Part shown: positions 23,657 to 30,240 of the stretch, piece by piece
How the letters are laid out: each line of letters opens with the position of its first letter
Position numbering within the stretch: the stretch's first letter is position 1
From: DATAXV01 sp036272915
GTDB lineage: Bacteria; Chloroflexota; Dormibacteria; Dormibacterales; Dormibacteraceae
Direction: 5' to 3'
Length of the DNA stretch: 44,166 nucleotides
Assembly: GCA_036272915.1 (NCBI GenBank)
Contig: DATAXV010000219.1
Span: 1-44,166 of the forward strand
Notes under the pieces: model-generated
What the model saw: the letters and a program-made list of their open reading frames with translations, nothing else
What the model was told of the DNA's origin: nothing
The model's database searches: none
Program-made: the position numbers and the translations under genes

Positions 23657-23736
23657 CCGGCCGCGGGCGGCGGGCGGTTGACGGTGAGAGCTGCGCCCCA
23701 TGGCCAAGCCATGGAGGGAGCGGCGGCGCCGGCCGC

Positions 23737-23805
23737 CTAGCTACAGAAGCACCCCGCGACCGGGGCCGCGTTCTCACTCATCACCGGATGGACCTTGGTC
23801 CGCAT
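23737..23805 (-). CDS. 22-codon upstream ORF with Cys-containing C-terminus, putative leader peptide
   Basis: Short ORF too small for routine calling. The peptide begins MRTKVHP, has an internal second possible start (PVMSEN) and ends APVAGCFCS, so its last five residues contain two cysteines, followed by TAG. A -10-like TATAGT lies at 23820-23815, 9 nt before the ATG, with no ribosome site, so the transcript would be nearly leaderless. It ends 105 bp before the lmbE start, and two hairpins lie between. Position and Cys content suggest a sensor leader for cysteine or thiol supply, like the Cys-rich upstream ORFs described in mycobacteria, or a small secreted or modified peptide. No match to a named peptide family comes to mind; codon evidence is too short to prove translation. 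Confidence 0.4.
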   Translation of the reverse strand: MRTKVHPVMSENAAPVAGCFCS

Positions 23806-23824
23806 GACGGGCGGACTATAGCAT

Positions 23825-23856
23825 CCGGTCCCGCCGATCCGCCGCGGCGGGACCGG
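23825..23856 (-). terminator. Strong GC hairpin after the SelW-like gene
   Basis: CCGGTCCCGCCG at 23825-23836 pairs perfectly over 12 bp with CGGCGGGACCGG at 23845-23856, loop of 8 nt. It begins 12 bp after the stop codon of the SelW-like gene on the minus strand. No U-tract follows, so it may be a GC-rich intrinsic terminator or a processing site. It separates selW from the Cys ORF and lmbE. Confidence 0.65.
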
Positions 23857-23867
23857 GACGGGTGCGC

Positions 23868-24137
23868 TCAGAAGGTGAGGGGCTCGCCCAGCCGCTGGCG
23901 AAGGAGCTTGGAGACCTCGCCCTCCTCGGGGAAGCGCTTCAGGTCGGCCTTGCTGAACAGGATCTCGCCGTCGACCGAGATCTCGAGCCTTCCACCGGTG
24001 CCGCTGCGCAGCTCCAGACCCTTGATCACCGGCGCCCACTGGCCGAGGATCTCGCCCGCCAGCTCGGTCGCCTTGGGCAGGTAGTGGCAGGGGACGCAGT
24101 ACTCGATGGTCACGTCGTGCTGAGGGTTGATAGCCAT
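23868..24137 (-). CDS. SelW/SelT/Rdx-family CxxC redox protein
   Basis: Small thioredoxin-like protein of 89 residues of the Rdx (selenoprotein W-like) family. The redox motif CVPC is at residues 14-17 after a short strand (VTIEYC), then the helix LPKATELAGEILGQW and the strands GGRLEISVDGEILFSKADLK RFPEEGE follow in family order. Both positions are Cys, so no selenocysteine is needed. The start is ATG 24137 with GGAGAG 4 nt before it, rather than TTG 24149. It is divergent from the peroxiredoxin gene (83-bp gap) and on the same strand as the Cys ORF and lmbE. The family acts in thiol redox exchange; its partner here is unknown. Confidence 0.9.
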   Translation of the reverse strand: MAINPQHDVTIEYCVPCHYLPKATELAGEILGQWAPVIKGLELRSGTGGRLEISVDGEILFSKADLKRFPEEGEVSKLLRQRLGEPLTF

Positions 24138-24220
24138 GTAACTCTCCAACCCCGGCCAGCCGGCCGCGCATTCCTCCTGAGGTCAGGGGTCGGCGGGCCC
24201 TGGATAGAATGATGCCACCT

Positions 24221-24676
24221 ATGGAGTTGACACCTGGAAAGGCGGCCCCGACCTTCCGCCTCACCGACCATGAGGGCTCGGAGGTCTCCCTGTCCGACTT
24301 CCGCGGTCGCAAGCTGGTGCTGTACTTCTACCCGAAGGACGACACCAGGGGCTGCACGATGGAGGCCAACCAGTTCAACGGATTGCTGGATCGCTTCGCC
24401 GAGCGGGACGTGGCCGTGCTCGGTGTCTCCGCCGACGACGCCCGCAGCCACCGGCGCTTCCGCAACAAGTACCACCTCCGCTTCCCTCTGCTCTGTGACG
24501 AGGGCGGGGAGATCTCACGCGCCTACGGCTCCTACGGCCTTCGCCAGCCGGATGACCCGTCCAGCGAGGGCGTGCTCCGGTCGACCTTCCTGATCAACGA
24601 GCAGGGCGACCTCGAGCGGGCCTGGTACGGCGTCGCGCCGGACGGCCATCCGGAGGCGGTGCTGGCCGAGCTCTGA
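24221..24676 (+). CDS. bcp: Bcp/PrxQ-type peroxiredoxin lacking the usual resolving cysteine
   Basis: Thiol peroxidase of 151 residues, one AhpC/TSA domain. The peroxidatic Cys45 is in YPKDDTRGCTMEANQF. Two features differ from the consensus YPKDDTPGCTxEAC: Pro43 is Arg, and the resolving Cys50 is Asn. Another Cys occurs at about residue 92 (FPLLCDEGG) and could take over, or the enzyme may be a 1-Cys type resolved by a low-molecular-weight thiol. The ATG at 24221 is chosen to align with other Bcp proteins. TAGAAT at 24205-24210 sits 10 nt upstream and no ribosome site is seen, suggesting a leaderless mRNA. Divergent from the SelW-like gene, with which it may share a redox role. Confidence 0.92.
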   Translation: MELTPGKAAPTFRLTDHEGSEVSLSDFRGRKLVLYFYPKDDTRGCTMEANQFNGLLDRFAERDVAVLGVSADDARSHRRFRNKYHLRFPLLCDEGGEISRAYGSYGLRQPDDPSSEGVLRSTFLINEQGDLERAWYGVAPDGHPEAVLAEL

Positions 24677-24715
24677 TCTGGTGGCGGCCGGGCCCGAGGC
24701 CGTACGCTGCGGATC

Positions 24716-25510
24716 ATGGCGATCACCATCCAGGAGGTCATCGACCGCGTCGTTGCCGCGGTCCCGGGCGCGCCCCAGCGGGGCAGTGTCGACGTGTTCA
24801 AGGCGGGCGACCCCAAGCAGCCGTGTCGCGGCGTCGTCACCACCTTCATCGCCACCGCGGCGGTGATCCGTCAGGCCGCCGAGCTCGGCGCCAACCTGAT
24901 CATCACCCACGAGCCCACCTTCTTCGACCACCGCGAGCAGACCTCCTGGCTGGGCGACGATCCCGTTCTCGCCGCCAAGCGCCGGCTGATCGACGGGCAC
25001 GGCATCTGCATCTGGCGCTTCCACGACTACTGGCATCTGCACCGGCCCGACGGGATCATGACCGGCGTCGTCGGGGCGCTGGGCTGGGAGCGGTACCTCG
25101 ACGAGGAGGACGGTCGCCTCGTCCACCTGCCCGAGGGGACGACCCTCGCCGGCGCCGCCCGCCACGTCGGCGATCGTCTCGGCGACGATGCGCTGCGCAT
25201 TGTCGGCCCCGCCGACCAGCCCTGCCGGAACCTGGGGCTGCAGATCGGGGCACCGGGCGGTCAGACGCAGGTGATGGCCCTGCAGCATCCGGAGGTCGAC
25301 ACCGTCCTCTGCGGCGAGACGGTCGAGTGGCAGACGTGCGAGTACGCGCGCGACGCGCTCGCCCTGGGCCAGACCAAGGGCCTGATCGTTGTCGGCCACC
25401 AGCCGAGCGAGGAGGCGGGCATGGCCTACCTCGTCGACTGGCTCGGAGAGCGGGTGCCCGGGCTGAGCATCACCCACGTCGACGCGGGCAACCCCTACTC
25501 TCGGGTCTGA
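24716..25510 (+). CDS. Nif3-like dinuclear metal-centre protein (DUF34/NIF3)
   Basis: Protein of 264 residues of the NIF3/YbgI family, which binds two metal ions in a toroidal hexamer and is linked to GTP cyclohydrolase-like or metal-insertion roles, though its reaction is unsettled. Metal-site motifs are visible: LIITHEPTFFDH near residue 62 and GHQPSEEAGMAYLVDWL near 224. The central part (LGDDALRIVGPADQPCRN) fits the family's insertion. The ATG at 24716 follows TACGCT (24703-24708) by 7 nt without a ribosome site, so it may be leaderless. It is 39 bp downstream of the peroxiredoxin and 78 bp upstream of cutA, so a loose three-gene unit is possible. Confidence 0.9.
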   Translation: MAITIQEVIDRVVAAVPGAPQRGSVDVFKAGDPKQPCRGVVTTFIATAAVIRQAAELGANLIITHEPTFFDHREQTSWLGDDPVLAAKRRLIDGHGICIWRFHDYWHLHRPDGIMTGVVGALGWERYLDEEDGRLVHLPEGTTLAGAARHVGDRLGDDALRIVGPADQPCRNLGLQIGAPGGQTQVMALQHPEVDTVLCGETVEWQTCEYARDALALGQTKGLIVVGHQPSEEAGMAYLVDWLGERVPGLSITHVDAGNPYSRV

Positions 25511-25588
25511 CCGCGGCTCGGGCGCCCGACGTTTCGCCGGTCGCCATGCGACGGGGGGCCGTATCGGCGTTCAGGGAGGGATCGGGGG

Positions 25589-25933
25589 TTGGCGGAGGAG
25601 TACGTCCAGGTCACCTGGACCATCGACGACGAGGAGGCGGCGCTCAACCTGGCAAGGATCGCCGTGCGCCGGCGAAAGGCCGCGTGCGCGCAGGTCGGCG
25701 CGGCCCCGATCCGATCCGTGTACTGGTGGGACGGTCAGGTCGAGTCCGCGTCGGAGTGGGCGGTCACGGCCAAGACCACCCGGTCCCGCCTGGACCAGCT
25801 CATCGACCTGATCAGGAGCAACCACCCCTACGAGACGCCCGAGATCATCGCGACCCCGATCGTCGGTGGCTTCGGACCGTACCTGGACTGGGTGAGCGAG
25901 GAGACGGCGGAACGGGCATCACCGGTCGATTGA
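25589..25933 (+). CDS. cutA: CutA-family divalent-cation tolerance protein
   Basis: Small PII-like trimeric protein of 114 residues. Family features: an initial strand with YVQVTWTIDDEEAALNLARI, the conserved KAACAQV near 36, SVYWWDGQVES near 49, and HPYETPEIIATPIVGGFGPY near 83-102, which is diagnostic. CutA is tied to tolerance of divalent copper, but its biochemical role is not established. The start is TTG 25589; GGAGGG lies about 8 nt upstream and no ATG occurs in frame near the N-terminus. Located 78 bp after the Nif3 gene on the same strand; another metal-associated protein beside it is suggestive only. A 25-bp gap separates it from the convergent beta-lactamase-like gene. Confidence 0.9.
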   Translation: MAEEYVQVTWTIDDEEAALNLARIAVRRRKAACAQVGAAPIRSVYWWDGQVESASEWAVTAKTTRSRLDQLIDLIRSNHPYETPEIIATPIVGGFGPYLDWVSEETAERASPVD

Positions 25934-25958
25934 CGCGGCCACCGCCGTCTTCCGATCC

Positions 25959-27164
25959 TCACTCCATGGCCGCGTAGGCCTCCGTCCAGAAGTCCGTGTA
26001 CCATCCCGCCGGCCCGGGCGAATCGGCGGCCCGCTGGAGGAAGAGCATGCCGATCAGGCGCTCCGCCGGATCGACCCAGGCGGTGGTCCCGAAGCCGCCA
26101 TCCCAGCCGAACCTGCCGGGAGCCGTGTACACGTGGCGGCGAGCGGTTTCGACGGCCATGCCCAGGCCCCAGCTGCGGTAGTCCTCGAAGAAGATCTCGG
26201 CGCCCGTGCGCTGCTCCGGGGTGAGCTGGTCGGTCGTCATCAGCTCCACCGTCGCGCGGGACAGGATGCGCTCGCTGCCCAGCCGGCCCTTGTTGAGCAG
26301 CATCCGGCTGAAGGCGAACCAGTCGTCGATGGTCGAGAGGAGCCCCCCCGCACCCGACTCGAGCGTGCCCTCGGCCAGCCAGTCGCTGTGCACGGGATCG
26401 TCCATGAAGACGAGGGAGCCGGCATCGTGATCGAACCGGTAGAAGGCGGGCAGCCGGTCGGCCTTCTCGGCGGGGAGGCGAAAGGACGTGTCCTTCATGC
26501 CCAGGGGGTCGAAGATGCGCTCGCGCATGAACGAGCCCAGGGACCGGCCGGAGACGCGCGCGACGAGGATCCCGAGCACCTCCGAGCCGAAGTTGTACAT
26601 CCAGCGCTCCCCGGGCTGGGCGATCAGCGGCAGCGAGCCGAAGCTCCGGATCCAGTCGTCGGAGGAGGCGAGCTGGGTCGGCAGCTTCGGGCCGTCGCCG
26701 CCCAGCCGGTACTCGCGGATGTACCTCTGGATCGGGTAGGTGTCCGGCATCGCCATCACGCTCCCGAAGCCCAGGCGCATGGTCAGCAGGTCGCGCATCG
26801 TGATCGGCCGCCGGGCCGGGACCGTGTCGTCGAGCTCCGACTCCAGGGACCTCAGGACGCGGCGGTTGGCGAGCTCCGGCACCCACTCGTCGATCGGGTC
26901 GTCCAGCCGCAGCCGGGACTCCTCGACCAGGATCATGCCCGCCACCGCGGTGGCCAGCTTCGTGATCGAGGCGACGCGGAAGATGCTGTCCCGGCGCATC
27001 GGCCGGGACCCGCCCAGCGTCGTCGAGCCCCGCACCTCCACGTGCACGTCGCCGTCACGGGCGACGAGGGCGACCAGACCCGAGACCTCCCCGCGCTCGA
27101 CGTACCCGGACAGCACCATCCCCATATGTTCCAGGCGCGGTGCGGACAGCCCTCTGTTGCTCAT
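25959..27164 (-). CDS. Serine beta-lactamase-like hydrolase/esterase (class C fold)
   Basis: Protein of 401 residues of the beta-lactamase/D-Ala-D-Ala peptidase/EstB superfamily. The SxxK motif is SITK at 66-69 (IFRVASITKLATAVAGM). The second motif Tyr is in GERWMYNFGSEVLGIL near residue 190. The region GRFGWDGGFGTTAWVDP near 348 holds the third (HxG/KTG-like) element, here reading WDGG. No signal peptide is visible, so a cytoplasmic esterase-like role is more likely than antibiotic resistance. ATG at 27164. It is divergent from the HxlR-SCP2 regulator, with the operator-like sequences at 27261-27313 between them, so that regulator probably controls it. A TAGACT element at 27254-27249 could be its -10. 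Confidence 0.9.
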   Translation of the reverse strand: MSNRGLSAPRLEHMGMVLSGYVERGEVSGLVALVARDGDVHVEVRGSTTLGGSRPMRRDSIFRVASITKLATAVAGMILVEESRLRLDDPIDEWVPELANRRVLRSLESELDDTVPARRPITMRDLLTMRLGFGSVMAMPDTYPIQRYIREYRLGGDGPKLPTQLASSDDWIRSFGSLPLIAQPGERWMYNFGSEVLGILVARVSGRSLGSFMRERIFDPLGMKDTSFRLPAEKADRLPAFYRFDHDAGSLVFMDDPVHSDWLAEGTLESGAGGLLSTIDDWFAFSRMLLNKGRLGSERILSRATVELMTTDQLTPEQRTGAEIFFEDYRSWGLGMAVETARRHVYTAPGRFGWDGGFGTTAWVDPAERLIGMLFLQRAADSPGPAGWYTDFWTEAYAAME

Positions 27165-27260
27165 GTCCCGGCTCCTTTCGCTCGTCGACGTCGTCTCGGT
27201 CGGACAGCCCCGGGCTGATCGACGAGGCCGAGACGGTTTCCGTCACGGAGTCTAGCGCAA

Positions 27261-27313
27261 CGAAGTCCTAAAAAGCTATCAACTAGTTCTTCGCAAGGAC
27301 TTGAAGATATACT
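27261..27313. promoter_or_regulatory. Divergent promoter/operator region between the beta-lactamase-like and HxlR genes
   Basis: Nested inverted repeats: AAGTCCT (27263-27269) with AGGACTT (27296-27302); CGAAG (27261-27265) with CTTCG (27289-27293); and the perfect palindrome AACTAGTT (27281-27288) near their centre. TATACT at 27308-27313 is a good -10 for the + strand, 6 nt before the HxlR ATG, so that mRNA would be leaderless. The symmetry suits binding of a dimeric HxlR repressor. Confidence 0.6.
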
Positions 27314-27319
27314 CAGCGA

Positions 27320-28033
27320 ATGGCGACGCTCATGCACCGTACCTACGGCGACCGGTGCGGCACCGCCCGGGCCCTGGACGTGGTCGGGGATCGGTGGGCG
27401 CTGCTCGTCGTGCGGGAGCTGATCCTGGGCCCGAAGCGATTCACCGACCTTCGTGCCGGACTGCCCGGGGCGAGCCCCAACGTGCTCGCGCAGCGGCTTC
27501 AGGAGCTCGAGGCCCACGGCGTCGTCAGCCGCCGCAAGCTCGGCCCTCCAGCCGGCTCTCGGGTCTACGAGCTGACGCCCTGGGGGCGGCAGCTGGAGCC
27601 GATCGTCCTCGCCCTCGGCAGCTGGGGTCTGCGCGTGCGCGCGCCCGAGCCGGCCACCCTCAGCGTCGACTCCGCGGTGCTGACGCTGAGCAACTACTTC
27701 GACGGCGCCGAGCACCGGCACGGGAACGTGACCGTCGAGCTCGGCTTCGGCGAGGAGCGCTTCTCCGTCCGCCTGCTCGCCGGAGACCTCGAGGTGCGGC
27801 GCGGCTACGCCGGCCGGCCCGACGCCGTCGTCGACACAGACCCGTGGACCCTCATCGGTCTCTTCGGCGACGTGTCGCTGACGGCGAAGGCGGTGGCCGC
27901 CGGCCGGGTCGCCATCGAGGGCGACGTGAACGCCGCCGCCCGCCTGTTCGGCGCCGTCCGGGTCCCCCCCACACCCGATGGGGTGGATCAGTCGGCGGCG
28001 AGCCCGTCGAAGGCCGGCGTCTCGACCAGGTAG
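27320..28033 (+). CDS. HxlR-type regulator fused to an SCP2-like sterol-carrier domain
   Basis: Protein of 237 residues. An HxlR winged-helix domain occupies about 1-95: CGTARALDVVGDRWALLVVR, then RFTDLRAGLPGASPNVLAQRL, whose recognition helix is clear, and the wing LGPPAGSRVYELTPWG. The second half (about 110-210) resembles an SCP2 lipid-binding domain (GFGEERFSVRLLAGDLEVRRG, AVAAGRVAIEGD), so the regulator may sense a hydrophobic ligand directly. This fusion is seen in other high-GC bacteria. ATG at 27320, six bases after TATACT, without a ribosome site. Divergent from the beta-lactamase-like hydrolase; its 3' end overlaps the convergent propeller gene by 46 bp, and the last ~25 residues are poorly conserved. 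Confidence 0.9.
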   Translation: MATLMHRTYGDRCGTARALDVVGDRWALLVVRELILGPKRFTDLRAGLPGASPNVLAQRLQELEAHGVVSRRKLGPPAGSRVYELTPWGRQLEPIVLALGSWGLRVRAPEPATLSVDSAVLTLSNYFDGAEHRHGNVTVELGFGEERFSVRLLAGDLEVRRGYAGRPDAVVDTDPWTLIGLFGDVSLTAKAVAAGRVAIEGDVNAAARLFGAVRVPPTPDGVDQSAASPSKAGVSTR

Positions 28034-29133
28034 ACGTTGCCGTAGCCGGTGTCGTCGCTGGTGAAGACGATCCGGCCACCGTCGGGCGAGAAGCGGGGAG
28101 CGACCTGGAGCTGCGCGGTGTGGAACGATCCGCGGTGGGTCAGGATCGTCCGCGGTCCGTCGAAGACGCCGTCGCGCTGCCGCCAGAGGAGCAGGCGCGG
28201 GTCGGCCGGCGTCCCGTCGCCGACGATCTCGCTCCAGTCATTGCTGTGAACGTGGGTGGTCCGCTCGGCGAAGGAGCTCTCGAGGCGATCCGACCCGTCA
28301 TAGCGGACGCTGCCCACGAACGACCCGCTGAGGGGGTGCGTGCCGTGGTAGCCGATGTGCTCGCCGTCCTCCAGCCAGTGCTCGTGGCCGACCCTGCGCC
28401 CCGGCTCCCGCGGGCCGATCGGCCAGCTCTCCCGCGTGCGCAGATCGAAGCCCCAGATGCGGTGGTCGACCAGGTTCCAGGGGCCCTCGTGGCAGAAGGT
28501 GACCAGCTCGGGATGGGTCGGCGAGGCGTTGGCGTGGCCGAGCCAGCGCCGCTCCTCGAGCAGCACCTCGGCGTCGCCACCGCCGACCGGTATCCGCAGG
28601 ATCCGGCAGAGGGGATGCGCCGCCCAGACCTCCTGGAAGCCGACGATCCCGTGCTCGAGGTCGATGTGAAGCCGGTCGCCGAGATCCTCGACGAGGACGC
28701 AGCAGACGAACTCCCCGTCGGCGGTGGCGCTGGTGATACCCGGTACGAAGCGCCCGGTGATCCGCCAGATCAGGCGCTCGCTCAGGTCCTCGAGATCGAG
28801 CGCGATCAGGTCGGCTCCCCACCAGTAGTAGACCTCCTCCCGCCTCGGATTCTTGCTCGCCCCCTGGAGACGGGGGCCGGGATCGGGGGGTTGCTCCTCG
28901 CTCTCCGTCAGCTGCCGGAGCTCACCGGTCTCGAGGTCGAGCCCGAACAGGTTGACGCAGTTGTCCCGATCCGAAGCGATCAGCAGCCGCCGGCCGTCCG
29001 CGTACCAGCCCTGGTTGGTGAAGCACAGGTGGTGGCTGTGGCAGCGATGATCGGTGAGCTGCCAGTAGTCGACGCCGGTCCTGAGATCGCGCCGCGGCCG
29101 ACGTTCCGACTGCCAGGTATCGCCCTTCGCCAA
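27988..29133 (-). CDS. Oligogalacturonate-lyase-like (PL22 family) beta-propeller protein
   Basis: Protein of 381 residues resembling family PL22 oligogalacturonate lyase, a seven-bladed beta-propeller that degrades pectin-derived oligosaccharides. Blade motifs recur (ADGRRLLIASDRDN, GGRIVFTSDDTGYGNVYLVE). The likely catalytic base His is in TFCHEGPWNLVDHRIWGFD, and one metal ligand His in GHEHWLEDGEHIGYHG. In the enzymes I recall, two more His and a Gln near the C-terminus complete the Mn2+ site; here that place reads LQVAPRFSPDG with no His, so catalysis is uncertain (based on memory of the family, not an alignment). Start TTG 29133 with GGGAG upstream. No signal peptide. No pectate or uronate catabolism genes adjoin it. 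Confidence 0.8.
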   Translation of the reverse strand: MAKGDTWQSERRPRRDLRTGVDYWQLTDHRCHSHHLCFTNQGWYADGRRLLIASDRDNCVNLFGLDLETGELRQLTESEEQPPDPGPRLQGASKNPRREEVYYWWGADLIALDLEDLSERLIWRITGRFVPGITSATADGEFVCCVLVEDLGDRLHIDLEHGIVGFQEVWAAHPLCRILRIPVGGGDAEVLLEERRWLGHANASPTHPELVTFCHEGPWNLVDHRIWGFDLRTRESWPIGPREPGRRVGHEHWLEDGEHIGYHGTHPLSGSFVGSVRYDGSDRLESSFAERTTHVHSNDWSEIVGDGTPADPRLLLWRQRDGVFDGPRTILTHRGSFHTAQLQVAPRFSPDGGRIVFTSDDTGYGNVYLVETPAFDGLAAD

Positions 29134-29249
29134 TCTCCGCTCCCTTGCGCCGGACCCCTGATTTCATCGTAGGCGCCAAACGGCGCTCGAAAACAGCAAT
29201 CCGCGTGTCCATCCCTCCGTGCCCATGGCGTGGCGCCGAGGCGGGAGGA

Positions 29250-29278
29250 GCGCCGCGAGCGGGCACGTGCCGCGGCGC
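29250..29278 (-). terminator. Terminator-like hairpin after the aldo/keto reductase gene
   Basis: GCGCCGCG (29250-29257) pairs with CGCGGCGC (29271-29278), with an inner GGCACGTGCC palindrome and an outer GGGAGG/CCCTCC match, giving a long GC-rich stem starting 18 bp past the reductase stop. No U-tract is seen. Confidence 0.5.
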
Positions 29279-29296
29279 CCCCCTCCGCCGGATCGC

Positions 29297-30082
29297 TCAG
29301 TCGGTCAGAGCGTCGACGCGCGCCACCTCGTCCGGGCTCAGATGGAAGCCGAAGATGTCGCCGTTGGAGCTGATCCGCTCCCGCTTGCTCGAGCGGGGGA
29401 TGACGACGACCTCGTGCTCGACGTGCCAGCGCAGGATGACCTGGGCCGGGGACACCTCGTGGGCCTCGGCGATCTCGGCCAGCACCGGGTCGCCGAGCCG
29501 GCTCGCCTTGAGCGGGCTGTAGCCCTCCAGGACCACGCCCCGCTCGACGCTGTGGGCGAGGCGCTTGGGCTCGTGGGTGAAGGGGCTCCACTTGATCTGG
29601 TTGACGGAGGGAGCCGTGCCGGTCGCCTCGATCAGCTCGTCGACCTGGGCCGGGCTGTAGTTGCTGACCCCGATGTGGGCCGCCCGTCCCTCGCCGTTCA
29701 GCTTGATGAACTCACGCCAGGTCTCGACGCCGGAGTTGCCTCCCGGCGGCCAGTGGATGAGCCAGAGGTCGACTTGGTCGACCCCCAGGTGGCGGAGGCT
29801 CTCCCGCATCGTCTCGCGCTCCCGCCCGGAGTTCTCCGGAGGGAGCTTCGTGGTGATGAAGATCTCCTCGCGCGGCAGGCCGCTCTCGCGAACGGCGCGT
29901 CCCACCTCGGACTCGTTGCCGTAGGCGGCGGCGGTGTCGATGTGGCGGTACCCGACCTCGAGCGCGTAGCGCACGGCCTCGTAGGCCTCCCGCCCGCGAA
30001 GCTGCCAGGTGCCGAAGCCGATGATGGGTATGGCCCCGCCGTCGTGCAGCGCGACCTCCCTGTGATCCTCGGTCTCACTCAT
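29297..30082 (-). CDS. Aldo/keto reductase
   Basis: NADPH-dependent carbonyl reductase with a TIM barrel, 261 residues. The catalytic tetrad is complete: Asp49 and Tyr54 in HIDTAAAYGNE, Lys79 in FITTKLPPEN and His110 in VDLWLIHWPPGG. The cofactor-phosphate loop IPRSSKRERISSNGDIF is present near residue 224. The length matches the prokaryotic AKR5-like group, which reduces 2,5-diketogluconate and various aldehydes. I prefer ATG 30082 (MSETED), with GGAAG upstream; ATG 30091 would add three residues. It is divergent from the efflux pump gene, and the shared intergenic region holds TetR-type operators, so it could be co-regulated (inference). Confidence 0.92.
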   Translation of the reverse strand: MSETEDHREVALHDGGAIPIIGFGTWQLRGREAYEAVRYALEVGYRHIDTAAAYGNESEVGRAVRESGLPREEIFITTKLPPENSGRERETMRESLRHLGVDQVDLWLIHWPPGGNSGVETWREFIKLNGEGRAAHIGVSNYSPAQVDELIEATGTAPSVNQIKWSPFTHEPKRLAHSVERGVVLEGYSPLKASRLGDPVLAEIAEAHEVSPAQVILRWHVEHEVVVIPRSSKRERISSNGDIFGFHLSPDEVARVDALTD

Positions 30083-30130
30083 GGCTTCCATTCTCGGCCG
30101 CACGCCCCCCGCGATGTCGGCTCGCGGAAA

Positions 30131-30200
30131 CTTACTTGACGACCGGCTAGTAGCTGTGTAGACTCGTCCCCATCAGATTACTAGCCGGGCGACAGGCAAG
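30131..30200 (+). promoter_or_regulatory. Promoter of the MFS pump flanked by two copies of an operator-like repeat
   Basis: TTGACG (30136-30141), a 17-nt spacer and TAGACT (30159-30164) form a good promoter with a start near 30171. Copy 1 (30131-30152) covers the -35, copy 2 (30179-30200) lies just past the start in the opposite orientation. The two arms match at 18 of 22 positions, including a perfect 10-bp inverted pair CCGGCTAGTA/TACTAGCCGG. Each arm contains CTTRCYTG-like and related half-sites (CGACAGGCAAG in copy 2). Related copies flank the promoter of the TetR gene at 33431-33495. Confidence 0.75.
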
Positions 30201-30240
30201 CAAACTGCGAGGACCGGGAACGCCCAAGGAGGACTCAGCG

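Noticed and set aside
25959..27164. Antibiotic-resistance beta-lactamase
   Set aside because: SxxK is present, but there is no signal peptide and the third motif is atypical; a cytosolic esterase-like hydrolase is more likely.
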